From Ampelocalamus luodianensis (taxonomy: Eukaryota; Streptophyta; Magnoliopsida; Poales; Poaceae): DNA of 64,000 nucleotides. The stretch lies in assembly GCA_036346255.1 (NCBI GenBank), contig CM070617.1, positions 26,959,080-27,023,079 of the forward strand, written 5' to 3'. The position numbers were made by a program, and so were the translations under genes. This document shows, piece by piece, positions 22,183 through 34,858 of this stretch. Below the pieces are notes generated by a model. It saw only the letters and a program-made list of their open reading frames with translations. It was not told the DNA's origin and searched no databases. How positions within the stretch are numbered: the stretch's first letter is position 1; each line of letters begins with the position of its first letter.

Positions 22183-22590
22183 ATGATGTCGACTGATAAC
22201 CTCCGTCTCCGTGTCATCGTAGTTTTCCTCGTCGTGCAGGTGTGTCTACTGGCCTTGCACGATGAGCGTGCTGGTCTTGCATGGTTAAAGTCTTACACGT
22301 TGAGAGTAAAAAATGAGATAGATGACTGCATGGGAAGTAATGTAGCTGGGTACTGTAGAGCAATACAATAGCTATGTGCTGTAGCTGTACACTGTAAAGA
22401 TACAGTTGCTGGTTTCACTAATTAAAATCGGGGGAGATAAGCACTCTAATAAAAAAAAAGGTGTGTCTACCGGCGATGATGGCGCTGTCGTGGGCGGTCA
22501 GGCGAACTGTGGATCGCATGTCTCCGATGCTCGATGTCGCCTCGCCGGGCCGAATCTTTGCTCGCCACCGCGCCATGCGCCAAGCCCTGA
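22183..22590 (+). pseudogene. Peptide copy C, split by a 210-bp insertion
   Basis: The first 22 codons (MMSTDNLRLRVIVVFLVVQV...) match copy B and the array copies up to the signal core. The frame is then interrupted by the insertion at 22250-22459. The rest resumes at 22471 but carries several small indels, so the VQGRPV and CC motifs cannot be read in one frame. The counterpart of the normal stop is TGA at 22588-22590. It is non-functional in any frame I can read. Confidence 0.8.
22250..22459 (+). mobile_element. Poly(A)-tailed retroposon insertion (210 bp)
   Basis: The insert begins TGGCCTTGCACGATGAGC and ends in nine A residues. The 11 bp GGTGTGTCTAC occurs perfectly on both sides (22239-22249 and 22460-22470). 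An A-tail with a target duplication of this length indicates LINE-machinery retroposition, so this is a SINE or a short retroposed transcript. No tRNA-like head was recognised. Confidence 0.75.
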
Positions 22591-24438
22591 CCCATGCATG
22601 AAGCGCCGCCTGCCCGTGGCTTCCGTCGATCTCCTTCTAGTTATCCACTATCAGCAACGTGACACAGCAAGCAAGCGTCTTTCACTTCGTGCCACTTAAA
22701 TGTCTTTCTGTAATATCATATAGTCATGATCCGTTTCATGTACTATATTGTTATGTTCATCGTATTGAATTGAGTTACTTAAGAAAATAAAATGGAAGGA
22801 GGTTGTTTTCAGGCATCGCCAAGAGCTTCAGACTATGTACTCGACTACTCCTAGTTATGTTCATTCCAGTTTGCATACTGTTTTCTTCTTTAAAGAAACA
22901 AATGATCCTGTGAACACCCGTGGTGTACAACAATTCTGAAGAGTTTTCAGGGGATATACACTGGATTCTCAACTTGTTGTTTCTCATTAAGCTCTTGAAT
23001 GTAAAAGTTTCCAGGGTCAGAAAACCAAAAGAAGTAAAAAAAAGGAAGAAAGTTTACGGTACACCTATCCTATTACTACTACCTCACAATAGGTAGGAGT
23101 GAAATGGCCATCTATTACCATTCAAAGGCTATTATGGTAAATTATTACATAATAAAAGGAAACAAATAATATTTTGGCACCTCTCATTGAAAACATGAAA
23201 TTAATAAGATAAATAATCCATTATATAATAAAGGCTCATGACAGCCGTTTACAACTACTAGGGAAAAAGATAAATATTCTAGAAATTCTCAAAAAAAAAA
23301 CATCCGATCCTTAATCCGGTGGGCAAAACATCTAGTGGCCCTAATTGGATTCGTATATGAATTCCAAGAAAAAATAACTGAAATTAAGAATAAAAAATAA
23401 AAATAAAAAACTCAATTTCATTTCCATATAAATTCCAAAGTAAAATCTCTAAATAAATAAAATTCAGAATAAATTTATCAGTTTTATTTGTATACGAACT
23501 CCAATAAAAATAGATGAAATATTGAATAAAAATAAAAATTATAAAGAGGATAGCATAATGATGTTAGAGGAGACACAAAAGAACCATCATGTTCGTTCTT
23601 AAGGACTAGAAATTCCCCTATTAAATGAAGGAAATAAGAAAAATCTACATCGTTGGTCATGGTGGGGTGTATATTATAATAGTCTATATTAAAAGAAAGA
23701 GCAAGTGTCAAGTACAATAAAACTAAAAATTAGAATAAAAAATAAAATAAAACTTGCGATTTGATTTCCATACAATTTCCTAAGTAAAATCTCTAAATAA
23801 TTGTAATTTGGAATGAAAAATAAAAAATTGACAATTATATTTGTATACAAAATCCAATAAAAAAGTAACTAAAATTCAGAATAAAAAATAAAATAAACAA
23901 TTTAATTTTTATATGAATTCCAAGGTAAAAATCCTTAAATAACTGTAATTTAGAATAAAAATTAAAGAAAAATTAGTAATTGGATTTTTATATAATTCCA
24001 AGAAAAATAACTAAAAATGCGAATAAAAATAAAATAAATTTATTATTAGATTTCCATACGAAATCCAAAGTAAATTCCCTAAATAACTAAAATTCAGAAT
24101 AAATTAAATAAAATTAACAATTTGATTTGTATACGAACTCCAATAAAATAATTGAAATTATAACAATGATAGTACGAATGGTGTGGAGGAGATCACAAAA
24201 GAGTGCAATAACATCGATTTGTCTTGTAATAAGACGTTGAACCGTGGGGAAGCGAAGAGTCTAGGTGGTGATGACGGAGATGAGGACAATGTCATGCTGC
24301 TCACCTTAGCTATTCAACAGGGGCAATATCGTGCTGCTCGCCAGAGCAATTGAAGAGAAAGTCCAGAGTTGAAGAAGCCAAGGGCCGCGATGAAAAGTGG
24401 TGAGTGTCGACGTTGTTGAATATGTTAGTGGCCAAAGG
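22591..24438. other. Copy C 3' flank and AT-rich tract
   Basis: 22591-23330 is collinear with the 3' flank of the array units (AATAAAATGGAAGGAGGTTG at 22787, CACCTATCCTATTACTACTA at 23061). 23330-24180 is very AT-rich, with repeated phrases such as AATTCAGAATAAAAAATAAA and CGAACTCCAATAAAA, and matches 57367-57830 in part. No gene is seen; ORFs are AT-rich chance frames. Confidence 0.6.
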
Positions 24439-24443
24439 AGCTC

Positions 24444-27400
24444 TGTGAGACCCCGGTTTATTTAGCTTGTAATGCTTAGCCTTCCATTGACTCTAGCACC
24501 ACAAACAAAATATACCGTGCCTCGAGAAAATGTATACTTCCCAGAATTGCAGTATACACACCCTTTTACAAAACATTGCATCAATTCCATACAACACACA
24601 GAACCAAAACTAAAACTTTACAAGCAAAAGATATACATAATAGTTATTACAAAGGAAAGGCCAACCGGTCAAGACAAGTAAAAAGAGTTAATCAACAGTG
24701 GAAGCAAAATGCCATAAGATGGCTATGAACAAAAGCCAACCAGTTTGCCATACACCCACAAGGCAATCCGACCGGGCCGCCAAGCTAGTCGTCCACACTG
24801 CAGCAAAACTCACAAAAGTCAATCCTTGGGGATCAACTTCTTCTGCAACAAATAAGCAAAGCAAATGAGTATAAAAATATACTTGCAAGACTTACGAGTA
24901 ACAAACCTATATACTACTACATGCAGGCTTTAATCAAAAGAAAAGGCTCAAGGTTAATTTTCAGCATAAAGCAAGTTTTATTTGTAATAAGTAATAGTTT
25001 GAAGGCAGTTTTAACAATTTGAATTTTATTTGCATAAATAACAGCGAGACATAAAGAAATAATCAAAACAACAACCTGAAGATGACTAACCCAATAGCCA
25101 TCACAACAATAGCACGAATTACCCATTCGTACCACCTATGTCAAGTTTTAATTTAAAAGGTTGTAGTCTAGTTCTTGCACGACCTTACCAAGCATATCCA
25201 TAACCTAGGACGAGGTTATTCAAATAGATCAAACCCTGCAGGGGTGTACCAATATACCCACACTTCAGACCGCCTTTTTGCCAAGCTATTAAGCACACTT
25301 CCTTTGGTATGCCGACACGGCTAAGTCCTACGAGACATTTCCAATAGATGGAGCTAATCAAGAGCCGTACGTATGGGGGTTAACCCTTAGTGATCTGTCG
25401 GCGAAATATGGCTCAAGCCGCTGCGGATGCTCCCCTCAATCACGTGACCCATGTTGCATATAGAAATATACAACCTTTCACGCGACTTATTAATTAGCAC
25501 CCCCCAAAGTACTAAGTCAAGAGAGGTCTCATATCCCCCTAGTGTGGTTAGCACGCAAATATCGCTTGGCTTAGTGACACAAGTAACTCGGTCCTTGATG
25601 ACCCGGGCACCAGCCATTCACACCCAAAAGCACACCATCATACCATTGTGCCCAAGTCTAAAATATTTTATTTTCAGTTTTAGTTTTGCACAAATAAATA
25701 AAACACAAGGTATTGATCATAAGTAATAGCAAGTTTTTTGTGATCAAGGTCATCGACTAAGTCGATAACCGCCAAATTCTACCGGTAACTAAGCATTGCT
25801 AAGCATCATATCGTAAAGACAATAAAAGAGCATAAATCATTCACCGGGCTCTAATTCACCAGTGAGGATAATAACCTGTGATAGTGGCAGGGGTGAATAA
25901 TTTCAGGGCAACAATGCAATGGGATTAACTACCTCTAATTGATAAAATTAATCTTGACACAAAGAAGTATGCATACTTAGTTTTTGCAAACAAGATATTA
26001 GACTTTAAAAGTAATAGGAGAAATATGATCAAATGATGTTACACTACTTGTCTTGTTGAAGATCACACGTTTGCTGCAGAGGTTCACTCACGCAATCAAC
26101 ACAATCGTCGGAACCTATCGAAAGAATAGGGAAATCCAATAAAAACGAAGAACACCGAAAGAAACTCAAAAGCCAAAGTCATCCAAAATCCATGAAATTT
26201 ATACAGTAGGTAGAGCATGATTTTAGACAAATTTAGCAACAAGAATCATTTGATTTGAATTAAGGATGCAAAAGTTATAGGCTACTTATGTTTAGTCTAC
26301 CAGAAAAATTAAAATTAATTACTATCTGTTACTGTTCATGGCATAATTTTCCAGAAAGAATTTGTAGTTGAAATTTTTATGGTAGGTAGATATTGACATC
26401 CTAAGGTTAGCAAAACTGAGTTTACTTTATTTGGAGTTACAATGAATTTGTTATGATTTTTCTAAGTTGTGAAACTAGTGTACCATTAATTTCAGTGGCA
26501 AAGACCACATTAAAACCTATTCTGCACTAAAGTATATTACTATAGGATTTTAACAAAGCTTAGTTTGCTCAGTTTGGAATTGCAGAGAAAAAGTTATGCA
26601 TTTTACAAATTTTGAAGTAATTTTTAAGCATCATTTCATGTTAAGCCTCTAATACAACAATATCATTTTCTAGTACAGCATAGTGCCTAAATTCATTCTT
26701 AAGTTAAAGTTTATTTTATTACAGATCTAACACAATTTGAATCACCCTAAAAGGAGTTAAAATGAGATAGTTATGCACTTTTGAATTTTTAAAACACTTA
26801 AACACTTTGAAAAATCAGAGCTCTCGGGGTGGTCCAACTGAACTGATGAAATCGGGGAGGTCGGAACCGTCGATATTGCATCCAACGGCTCCAGAGCACC
26901 GGAGCACAGCGCACCAGCGCGGCGCGCACTGGGGAGGTCTTGACCGTCAGATCAAGATCTGACGCCCAGAGCTCCACCAGGAGGTCCTAAGGGTAAGCTA
27001 TAAGAGAGGAGGTCTGGACAGTGGGATCCGAGGGAGGGGAGGTCTTGACGGCTAAGATTTACCGGATGAGGTCTTAACATCCAAGATCTTCACAGAGGGA
27101 TGTCTCACGGTTAAGATCTACTGAGGGAAGTCCTGACGGCTAAGATCTCACCGAGGGAGGTCTTAACAGTCAAGATCTCAAAAGAGGAGGTCCTGAGGAT
27201 GGTCTAAGGAAGGTCTAAGGGGAGGTCCTAGAGAGGAGGTTCTGGACGCCCAAGATTTAAGTGGGGGAGGTCCTAACGGCTGAAATCTCACAAAAGGAGG
27301 TCTCAACGGTCGGGATCTCCACGGGAAAGTCCTCCAGGGCAAAGCTTTAACAAAGAGAGGTCTGAACGGTTCAGATCTCCATGGGGAGGTCCTGAACGGC

Positions 27401-29604
27401 CCGGATCTGCTCGGGGGTGGTCTGTAAGGTTAAGATCTTCGCGAGGAGGAGGTCCTGAGGTTTTCTTTACAAAAGACCAAGGGGTGATCTTTTGCAAAGA
27501 GGACCCCCAAGGGTGGTCCCGAAGGTGATTTTTACAAAAATGACCGCAGGGTGGTCTTTTGCGCAGGAGTGATCCTAACGGCTCAGATTAACCCAAGGAG
27601 GTCCTACACGGTTAGGATCTAACCAGGGGAGGTCCTCCACGATACATTCTAACAGAGAAGAGGTTTTGGATGGACAGGATATTCTGGAGGAGGTCCTGAC
27701 GATATCTTTATCAAAAGGCCTAATGGGTGGTCTTGACGGTCCAGATCTGCACAGAGGAGATCGTGGACGGCCAAGATCAACAAGGGGTGGTCCTAAGGTT
27801 TGTCGGAGGGGTGACCTAAAGTACGACAATAGCACAAGCACCGCGCTAAACCTGTCGACTTGTCGCCGACGAGGAGGGCCAAGTCGGCGTCGGACAAAGG
27901 CAAAAACGGGACTGTAATAGCACCGCGCACATGCTGACGGTGGCGGCGACCACGGAGGAGGACCACATCGGCGGTTAGCCAGAAAGAGGCGGCGCGGCAA
28001 CGCACGGCCAAACAACGAAAACGCAATAGAGCTCTGCAGCGGTTCTGAGAAGCGGTGCCATAGCTGCTAGGGACTACCAGTAGGTTTACCTTAGCACAGA
28101 GAGGCACCGGGGAGGTCGGAGCTACGCCGGCGACGAAGTACAGCGCCAGAGACGGAGATAATGAGGCGGAGAAGGCAGCCTGAGCACGAAGAGCATGTCC
28201 GGGTCATCCCACTAGCTTCAATAGGACTCACATAAGATTCACAAGCAAGGAATTGAAGGAAGGAGTTGCTTACCGGCGGTGGGGAAGAAGGGGGTGATAC
28301 AGTCGCCAAAGAACAAATTCCCAAATTCGACACCCTCTGTGAGTGTCAAACAAAATTAAGTTAGGGGATTTACTCAAGCTGGTTAGCAACACAAAATGAT
28401 GCCAAAAAAAATTCAGAGAAGAACCACTGGAACCCTAATGGTGATGAAGCTTGCTCTCGGCCGGCACTGGCGATTTAAGAGATTTTATGAGTCGAGCTCA
28501 ATCAAGCACAGAGAGAGCTTGTCAAGCTATGGGGGTGTTTAAAGAATGCCAAGGAGAAGCTGGAGGGCTTCTTATAGCAGAGGAACAAGAGGGAGAGCTA
28601 GGGCAAACACCCATGGTGAGCTCGGTCCACAGCTCGGCCAAGGACATGTTGAGGGGGTGGGAGCCCGAGGAGGGTGACTTCGGGGGCTAAAGCACTGGCA
28701 CATTTAATGCAAAGAGTCGTTGGAGTGGACAAGGCTCTACAAAGCTTCTCCCACATGCAGAGCTCTGCCATGTCCTCACTGGCGCTCACGCACGCGCGCG
28801 ACCGGAGGTAGGGGACGAAGAACAGGGGCTAGCGGGGCCACAGTCAGGGAAAGAAGAAGGGCTCGGGCTGAAGACGCGATGGGGTCGAGTCCAACCCAAA
28901 AGGTGTTGACCGCTGGATGGAAATTTAACGGTCATGATTAAAAGAGTCTCTCGGGGCTTTAAACAATCCCAAGCGAGCGTGGCCACTAGATCAAGGATGG
29001 ACGGTTGAGGAAGGACACACTGGATGAAGAGCTCGGGCTGGTTGGGCTGCACCCAAAACAGGGTGGGGCTCGGGTTAGACTTGAACCCAAGCAACAGTAG
29101 CTTGACTTAGGGATTAAATTTTGAGCTGAAACTTTGAGGGATTAGTAGAGATAGCAAACTAACTCCAAAATTTCTGAAATTTTTACAGGAGCTTGCTAAC
29201 TTAGATGTTGACCTTGTATAAAATTTTCAATGGTTGTTATGTAGAGCATTGTTCCCTAAAAATTATGCAAGGTGCTAAGCTAGGGTTTGACTAAGAGTCA
29301 AACTGGTTTGACTAACCTCTTAAAATATTCAAACAATTTCTAAAAATTGTGAAACTTTTCAGAGGGGTCACCCAACATCCTTAGAACCCAGGAAAAATAT
29401 TTCCAGTGGATGATCACTAGATTTGACAAGAGTTGGCCAAGAAGGGTCATGACTTTAGTCAATTTGGAGGTTTGAGTTTTTGATTTCCCACAATTTCTTT
29501 ACAAGAATTACATAAAAGCTCAAAAACTTCAAGATGCAAGAAAAATTTTAAATTTTACACATTTTCTTACTTTTAAAACACAAACCCAGATTTGGGCTGT
29601 TACA
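24444..29604 (-). mobile_element. Very long solo LTR, 5161 bp (gypsy)
   Basis: It starts TGTGAGACCCCGG and ends GATTTGGGCTGTTACA, with a perfect 5-bp duplication AGCTC on both sides (24439-24443 and 29605-29609). The first 1.6 kb match the LTR beside the PBS at 2050-3640, which proves LTR identity and gives a minus orientation. No second LTR, PBS or pol coding is found. It contains the tandem array at 26826-27800. The GC-rich frames at 27575-29094 show no domain and I do not call them. Confidence 0.8.
26826..27800. repeat. Tandem array inside the solo LTR
   Basis: Dozens of irregular units of about 30-40 bp share GGAGGTCCTGACGGCTAAGA and close variants (GAGGTCTTGACGG, GGTCTGAACGGTTCAGATC). 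Unit length and sequence vary. The ORFs it produces are rich in Asp-Leu-Arg/Gly-Pro repeats and are artefacts of the period. Confidence 0.7.
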
Positions 29605-29609
29605 AGCTC

Positions 29610-30609
29610 AATGATAGAGAAGCCCTGATAAAGAAGAGATGAAGTTTTGTATTGAAGATGACCTATGGATGATATAGGGTTATCGGGTAGCTAGGGGTGT
29701 ACCATCACTAGTAAGGGCCACGACGCCACTGACGACGACGAGAAGATTCTCCGTATCATTGGACAACGACTAAAGCAGAGGACAACGAGCATGCATAACA
29801 TCATGCATACATATGTACATGCATGCATTCATATGAATAGAAGCACAGGCATACAGAGGCAGATGAGCAAAAAAACTTAGAGTAGAGATGAAACAACCGT
29901 AGATAGGGGTGCAATTGGAGCAGATACGAACGCATATCGCTCATCATATATCCTATTTGGACTCAAGCTATAATTGAAGGTTGAAAAATAGATTTTTTTT
30001 TCCCAATAATTAACATAATAATCTCACTTGTTATATTTTACAACGTATGCGTGTGAAGCTTGCTTTATTTACAGCGCCCCTGTGATGGTCCTGAGTTCTG
30101 TAAGGGTTTAGAGTTCTCGGTCGTTGGCGCTTTTTTGTGCTGCTCGTGTAAATTGCATAACTCAGCGTCCGTTGAGCTCTGTCATTTCCTGCTATAGTCG
30201 AAATCTTATCGTTCCCGTCATGCATTTGCAACCCTGTACATCTAGTTTGATATTGCTAGGTCCATTGTTAGTATGCAAGCACACCGCCAATCAATACTTG
30301 AACCATAAATAGCATGTTGTAACTAGTAAATTGATATATGGAATAATTATAATCGAAGCATGCCACTTTTATGCATGAGAGGCAAATCTTATGCATGCTA
30401 TGACAAGGTGCCATCACAAATCTTGAAATTCACGGGTTGGCTAGCAGGGAAGTTGATGAAATCAAATTTAATAATAATAAATAATAAATGCCTTTTAAAA
30501 AGGAAGCAATAAATGCACAATTTGACCTAACATGTCGTAGACAAACTTGTTTTTTTTGGAGGATTCTATCTATTATTGACTCCGCCAAGGTGCTACAAGT
30601 GCCAAAAAC
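29610..30609. other. Region between solo LTR and copy D
   Basis: 29755-29980 is collinear with 57830-57990 (shared GCATGCATTCATATGAATAG-type block and the phrase AAAGCAGAGGACAACGA), so it belongs to the same ancient duplicated segment as the DNA after the peptide array. Near 29912 a hAT-MITE-like TAGGGGTGCAATTGGAGC is seen. 30000-30580 is AT-rich with no recognisable gene. Confidence 0.5.
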
Positions 30610-30619
30610 TATATATATA
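30610..30619 (+). promoter_or_regulatory. TATA box of peptide copy D
   Basis: TATATATATA, 100 bp upstream of the ATG. It is followed by GCGATCTCGTAGGAGTTGTT and CCAAAGAAAAGG, shared with copy A. Confidence 0.6.
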
Positions 30620-30709
30620 GCGATCTCGTAGGAGTTGTTACCAAAGAAAAGGAACCCGTGTAAAGTAGCAGGGCACTGTTCTCTCGCTCTCTTTCAGCCG
30701 ATCGAGGTG

Positions 30710-30898
30710 ATGGCAACTGATAACCTTCGCGCCTTCCTAGTTTTCATCCTCGTGCAGGTCTGCCTGCTCGTGATGATGGCAGCATCGGCGACGGTGCAGG
30801 GTAGGCCTGTGGCCGTGGAGTCGATTCCTGTGTGCTGCTTCCACGGCCACCCCGAATGCTGCGTGGCCGCCGGCGCCGTGGCCGTCGCCAAGCCCTGA
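30710..30898 (+). CDS. Small secreted double-CC peptide, copy D (62 aa)
   Basis: An intact 62-residue frame, the closest relative of copy A. The hydrophobic core spans residues 9-25, VQGRPV is at 29-34, CC at 42-43 and CC at 50-51. The loop is one residue longer than in the other copies (FHGHPE). The tail ends Lys-Pro. The start at 30710 is chosen by alignment; a longer upstream frame exists but its extra residues cover the conserved untranslated leader. AATAAA is at 31086-31091. Between A and D most of the protein, promoter and leader is retained, which suggests constraint. Function is unknown. Confidence 0.7.
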   Translation: MATDNLRAFLVFILVQVCLLVMMAASATVQGRPVAVESIPVCCFHGHPECCVAAGAVAVAKP

Positions 30899-31336
30899 CT
30901 CGTGGTTTCCGTCTCCTCCCAGCGATCTAGTATACATCAGTAGCGCGCGTGGGTGCACCCATGTTGTCCTTCGTGGCTCTTGCTGCATGTACATGCTTCG
31001 ATGTGGTCCTGCTGCTTCCATTCTTGTCTTTCTGTTTTTCAGAACTTGTTCTGCTATTGTACTTGCTACTTATTGGCTATTAGCTAATAAAATGGGGGAG
31101 CTTTCTGTCTGCTTTGAGTTGTGTCGCCAAGAGATTCAAGATATGTACTGATGTTCGTACTACTTTGGAACAAGATGTTCATACTACTTTGCAGTTTGCA
31201 GTTCGTTTTCTTCTTCAAAAGAAAGGGATCCTGTGAATATGCAGTGGATTCTCTGCCTGCTGTTTCGCATGATGGTTGCAAGTGAATATGCTGCAGGTGA
31301 GCCTATATATGATTAACCCCTGAGCCTCCCCTCACC

Positions 31337-31580
31337 GAAAAATAATCCTATTGGATCTGGTCCACAATTTCATCAGTGTAGACCCATTCCATAGCGTGAC
31401 ATATGTCTTTTCACGAATCTCAAAGCGCACAGCTCAATAAATCACTGATGTGAATTTTTACGAATTAAATACTGAAGACTAACATGTCATGCTTTGAGAT
31501 TCATGAAAAGACACGTGTCACGCGGTGGAATGAGTCTACACTGATGGAATTGTGGACCAGGTCCTATAAGATTATTTCCC
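31337..31580. mobile_element. Mutator-type MITE with long inverted arms
   Basis: Arms of about 90 bp are inverted copies: GAAAAATAATCCTATTGG at the left and CCTATAAGATTATTTCCC at the right, plus the pair TCATCAGTGTAGACCCATTC / GAATGAGTCTACACTGATGG. A 9-bp duplication CCCCTCACC flanks it (31328-31336 and 31581-31589). The size and 9-bp site fit a Mutator-derived MITE. It lies just beyond the copy D 3' flank. Confidence 0.75.
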
Positions 31581-31589
31581 CCCCTCACC

Positions 31590-33859
31590 TTTCTCTACAT
31601 TTCAACGCTCTTATTTGGGCTTCCCGACCATCTAGCCACCATCGCCATGTTCACCCATCGCTGTCGCTACTGTTGCCGCCCATTTCCACCGGCTTGTCAC
31701 CGACGCCCCTCTCGCTAAACTGCCATGACCACGTGATTCCTCACGTCGTGTGAATTCCGTTTTAACCATCTCCCATGCCTTGGCACCTCTCCCTTACCAC
31801 TGGCCACTTCACCCGAAGGACTGCCATGGCTCCTGTTGTTCCTGTCCACATGAGGAAAAAGACATCTCTCTCTCCCCCCGTGCCACGTCCGCATTTTCCT
31901 TCTGCCATTAACGCCCTCGGAGACCTTCCAAAACCAAAGCAAATCACCCGAAAACTTCGCGATTTAACCGGCATTTAAAAGTCGTATCCAATCCACGCCC
32001 ATCACGGCCCCATCCTTTCCATCTCTGGCCGTAAATCCCCATGAATCCGCCTCTAACTCGGCGAGGACCTTCTTGCACCCTACGACGATTCAACCCTGCC
32101 CAGGCACTATGTAAGTGCGCCTCGGGAGCGCCTTTCTCCGCTCATCCCAACGCCGCCAACCACCGCTCTCCCCTCTCTCTCTAGCGCCTGTATTTCGAAG
32201 TTGAACACCACCGCCCGAAGTTTCTTCAACCGCCGAATTCCTCGCCATCGACGATGCTCCGGCCACCCTGACCTCACCCTCGACATCGCCTCGTCGTGGT
32301 CTACCTCGTGTGCGCATCATCTTCGTCGGAGACACCAGGGAACGCCATCGCCATCGTAGCCCTAACGCCGCCGTCGCAAAACCTCTCGCCGCCGGCCACT
32401 CCATCGAGGTCTGTCGCCGTTTTGGTAAGCCTCGAGTTCGCCTTAGCCTCCTCTCTCGATTGCGCACATTCGTGTGGTTAGCGCCGGCGAGCCCATCGCC
32501 GGAGCACCGCCAATCACAGGCCGATGTGGCACGTCCACGTAAGTGCTACATAGGCGCCACATCCATGACAGCTCAGCCCGAGTGCCTCATCAGCATACGC
32601 GTGGTGCTTGCGCCAGCGCCCGCATAAGCGCGTGCACTGTTTCACAAACCAGGTACATGGTGGACCTTTGACCGAGCCATGGACCTAGTCCATTGACTCT
32701 GGGGCCCACTTATCAGTGGAGTTTCCCATAGAAAAATAATCTCGTCGAAAAGAAATTCATGTGATGACGTCAACATAAGTCATAAAGTGAATTTCCTTTA
32801 GAAAAATTAATCGATAAATCCAAAAATTGAATTTTAGATATCTCTTTAGGGTTTAAACTTCCAGGAGCTCGTTCTCCTTCAGATTAGCTCTGTTTGCGAT
32901 GATTCAAAATTTTAAATTCATATAAAATCAAGATCTAGCCAACTAAACTAAAATTATTTAATTTTGAGTTAATTTGAATTTATTTTAGTCTTATTTGAAT
33001 TTGGCTTATTTTCGCATATAGATCTCGACGAATCCGGGGAATTTGAGCTAACTGAAGAATATTCCTTTGAGTAAGGCAAGTTATACCTTTGATAATGTTT
33101 GATCTTACTATTTTAAATTATTTAATTCTGCTTTAAATTATTGGATGCTTATTTATAGTCCAGTATTTTAAATTCCTAGTTAATCTATTTCCTTTGTATA
33201 GCCAATATTGATGTTTGAATAGTCATTTCCTTGTCACCATAGTTAAAATAAAATTTGAAAATTATATGCTTAGACAATGCTTAGACCAAAATCTTTATTT
33301 TTGGGGAGTTTAGCCAAATTATTCAAATTTAATTCAAATTGAGTCTATGGTATTGTCTTACCATAGAAATCTTAGAAAATGCTTTTACTTGTGAAATAAA
33401 CTAAAAATGGTTTTGACTTGGGCATAATGGATGTTGGAATGGTGCAGATCAATGCACGGGATTGATTCATTTCAATGATCGAGTCCAGGGTTGTGGAATG
33501 TTTCTCAAATCAGTTAAAGACCGGCCTTCGAGCCGCATCTTGCTAATCTCCACTGTACTACCACATGTCTTCAATAGGCAAGACTAGGCTTATTAATTTA
33601 TAATAGCTCATTGTTATTTGTGCCATATTGATGTGTGGGTGTCAGTTAGATAGTAATCCCACTTGACGCAAAAGGGGGCTCCCGGAGGGTGGTTAACCCA
33701 ATGGAAGTGAAACCTTAGCGGGCATAAATACTTTGGAGTAGAGTATTGTAAAAGTCTTGTGATAATCATTTCATCGCACGCCTTCGGAAGTATGTCATGG
33801 CCGATAGTGAAAGTGGATTATCTTTTGTGAGTAAAGTTGTGTGCACTCTGCAGAGTATT
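31590..33859. mobile_element. Truncated gypsy-type LTR
   Basis: The composition follows that of a grass gypsy LTR: a GC-rich stretch with Ser/Pro-coding noise (31600-32630), then AT-rich DNA with TTTGAGTAAGGCAAGTTATA (about 33065), then GCGGGCATAAATAC (33719) and CTCTGCAGAGT (33846). No left terminus with TG is found, and the right side is broken by the CACTA end at 33860. The plus and minus ORFs at 31715-32627 look spurious. Confidence 0.5.
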
Positions 33860-34858
33860 CACTAGTACAGAAAAGGTCTTCACAGACGGTTCAAAAATAA
33901 CATCACCGATGGTTTTGTGAGTCGTCTGAGTTTATGAGTCTGTAATGACTTGAGGTCTTCACAAACGGTTTTTGAACCATCTGTGATGCAGACTATCACA
34001 GACGGTTATTAACTCAGAACCGTCTGTGCTAGTCGACTATTATCGACGATCAAGACGTCGATCTTACGAAATGAATAGGAGAGAATAACGCGGAATTTCT
34101 GGGGAGAGAATGGGACTGCTCTTTTATTGATATGAACTGGATTTTACAGATGATGCCTTATGACTAGGTGGTGGACTAATTCTGTTTACACTGAGAACAA
34201 TGCTTGCTATGCTACAATATCTGATGCCTATGCTTTAGTCTGATATCCCCCTCTTCCCCGTCCATGCTCTATCTTTAAATAGCCCTTGCAGAGGTGGCAG
34301 TTATCTCTGGAGAAGACGTCTGTTGTGAAACGTCGCGACTGGTCGGAGTGAGGTGACGGTTGATGGAGTATCAACCGTTCACCGGTTGTACGTCTGTGGG
34401 ATACTTAACCGTATGGTGGTTGTTCATCAGTGTCTCAGGATAAAGAAATGCCGTGTGGTATGGAATATACACACGTGTTCCATTCGTCACACGGTAGAGA
34501 ATATACCTGGAATCAATTCTAAATATCAGTTCATACCTTTTACGAGCAGTTTATTGGTCGGAGGTTAGGCACAGGACCTTGTCCGACCAGGGTACCCATT
34601 GTGTAACCTCTGGAATCCTTACGACCAGTGAGGTCGTGAATCTCAGGGGTTACGACCATGAAGACGTATCATCTTTATGTATTAAAAATAATACATAGAA
34701 GTTTTAATCCTCGTCAACTATCACAGACGGTTTATATATGAAACCGTCTGTGATAGCTTATGTATCACAGACGGTTTGTGGATGAAACCTTCTGTGAGAT
34801 ATGATACATCACAGACGGTATGTCCTAAGGAATCATCTGTGATATTATTTTGTATTAC
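33860..34858. mobile_element. CACTA (En/Spm) transposon terminus, split
   Basis: It begins CACTAGTACAGAAAAGG, a CACTA-type end, followed by subterminal repeats in both orientations of TCACAGACGGTT and AACCGTCTGTGA (33900-34030 and 34720-34850). No opposite end (mirror of CACTAGTACAG) is found, so the element is truncated. It is interrupted by unrelated DNA at 34040-34712. Confidence 0.75.
34040..34712. mobile_element. Unclassified insertion in the CACTA end
   Basis: A 673-bp segment separates two runs of CACTA subterminal repeats. The flanks GTCGACTA (34032-34039) and GTCAACTA (34713-34720) agree at 7 of 8 positions and may be a target duplication. No matching terminal inverted repeat or TG...CA end is seen. 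The 71-codon frame inside is not convincing. Confidence 0.45.

Noticed and set aside
27303..28107. GC-rich ORFs of 64-146 codons inside the long solo LTR
   Set aside because: They follow the period of the GGAGGTCCTGACGG array or GC-rich noise and contain no domain.
32090..32627. Ser/Arg/Pro-rich ORFs on both strands
   Set aside because: They lie in the GC-rich part of a truncated LTR and overlap each other on opposite strands without motifs.
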